A stretch of 6,529 nt of DNA from DASPTR01 sp041481365 (GTDB taxonomy: Archaea; Thermoproteota; Bathyarchaeia; Bathyarchaeales; Bathycorpusculaceae). The notes beneath the pieces are model-generated. The model ran no database searches, had not been told where the DNA came from, and saw only the letters and a list, made by a program, of their open reading frames with translations. Shown piece after piece: positions 5,996 to 6,529 of the stretch (positions are counted from its first letter, which is position 1; each line of letters begins with the position of its first letter). Both the position numbers and the translations under genes were made by a program. The DNA lies in contig JBGPBS010000084.1 in NCBI GenBank assembly GCA_041481365.1, positions 1 through 6,529 of the forward strand, in the 5' to 3' direction.

Positions 5996-6529
5996 TGTCA
6001 GGTTCGTACGGAACTTTCTCGACAAAAGAGGAAGAGAGAAGAAAAAGAACCGTCCCTGACCGGGTGTTGATTAGAAGGGTCTACGAGTACGCTCAAGCCA
6101 ACAAACGAAACCTGCAAATCGGTGTCGCCGCCACGATAGCCGGCGCCTTCACCGGCCTAGCTGCCCCCTACATGCACGCGATAGCCATCGACAGCATAAT
6201 AACGCCGAAGAACCTTTCGGGCTTCATATGGTGGATCCCCCTGTTCGCCGCTATCATTCTAGGCAACTATCTGTTCCAGTACATCCAAACCTATCAAATG
6301 CGTATAGTGGGAGAAAAAGTGGTTGCAAAGATGAGGGACGACATGATGGAAAAGCTGCAGGTCATCTCCCTCAGGTATTTTTCAGAAGGCGAAGCTGGAA
6401 GAATCATCTCCCGGCCGACCAACGACGCCAACACCGTCAGAATATTCATCAGAGTTGGACTAACGAGCATTCTGGTAGACATCTCCTCGATACTAGGCAG
6501 CTTCGCAATTATGTTCTATCTTGACCTTC
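5995..6529 (+). CDS. ABC exporter half-transporter, second subunit, N-terminal part
   Basis: The frame is open from GTG 5995 to the window end, giving 178 residues; the ATPase domain lies beyond the edge. The GTG shares its G with the TAG stop of the previous gene. After a charged cytoplasmic head (KEEERRKR at 11-18) come membrane helices at about 40-68, 78-97 and 154-177. EKLQVISLRYFSEGEAGRI at 119-137 and SRPTNDANTVR at 139-149 match the intracellular coupling region of type IV ABC exporters (usual form: F-F-D...G-x-L-x-S-R-x-x-N-D). The longer charged N-terminus compared with the first subunit is common in the catalytic partner of such pairs. As the preceding subunit has a degenerate site, this one is expected to carry the intact Glu and His, which cannot be seen here. 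Confidence 0.88.
   Translation, partial: MSGSYGTFSTKEEERRKRTVPDRVLIRRVYEYAQANKRNLQIGVAATIAGAFTGLAAPYMHAIAIDSIITPKNLSGFIWWIPLFAAIILGNYLFQYIQTYQMRIVGEKVVAKMRDDMMEKLQVISLRYFSEGEAGRIISRPTNDANTVRIFIRVGLTSILVDISSILGSFAIMFYLDL

Noticed and set aside
6228..6524. 98-residue + strand frame inside the second exporter gene
   Set aside because: The other frame, open from GTG 5995 to the window end, encodes clear ABC exporter membrane-domain sequence; this is its out-of-frame shadow.

Overview
The window most likely comes from an anaerobic archaeon. The reasons are: a Thermococcus-type HypA followed by a Mrp/MinD-type ATPase in place of the bacterial GTPase HypB; AT-rich TATA-like boxes about 25 bp upstream of the expected transcript starts; heavy AGA/AGG arginine codon use; frequent TTG/GTG starts; and a HAD protein of the 'DFIG' type I associate with archaea. 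A TACK-group lineage such as Bathyarchaeia would fit, but this is an impression and not demonstrated. Every supported gene is on the + strand.

Region 1 (3-1749) holds the 3' end of the small subunit and the complete large subunit of a flavin/Fe-S oxidoreductase of the Nfn/Sud type (NADH-dependent ferredoxin:NADP+ oxidoreductase, also annotated as sulfide dehydrogenase or NADPH-dependent glutamate synthase). The genes overlap by 14 nt and have a strong internal Shine-Dalgarno.

Region 2 (1771-2937) is a hydrogenase-maturation pair behind its own probable leaderless promoter. HypA is the nickel metallochaperone. The archaeal-type HypB is a SIMIBI ATPase that enhances nickel loading of HypA. They lie in the same frame, separated only by TGA-AAC-TTG. 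Together with region 1 this suggests hydrogen and pyridine-nucleotide/ferredoxin metabolism.

Region 3 (about 3037-3862) is a HAD-superfamily protein. Its catalytic motif I lies upstream of the first ordinary start codon, in a reading frame with no ATG, GTG or TTG. This points to a non-standard start, a sequence error or early gene decay.

Region 4 (3863-6529) begins with about 220 bp without a recognisable gene, containing two small inverted repeats. A clear BRE/TATA promoter follows, then a six-codon mini-ORF that overlaps the start of an ABC exporter half-transporter by ATGA, then a second half-transporter cut by the window end. The first half carries a degenerate ATPase site (Asp for the catalytic Glu, Gln for the switch His). 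The pair therefore looks like a TM287/288- or LmrCD-type heterodimeric exporter.

I see no tRNA, rRNA, CRISPR array, insertion sequence or minus-strand gene that I can support. Most of the window is ordinary core metabolism. The oddest spots are the HAD start and the mini-ORF ahead of the exporter.
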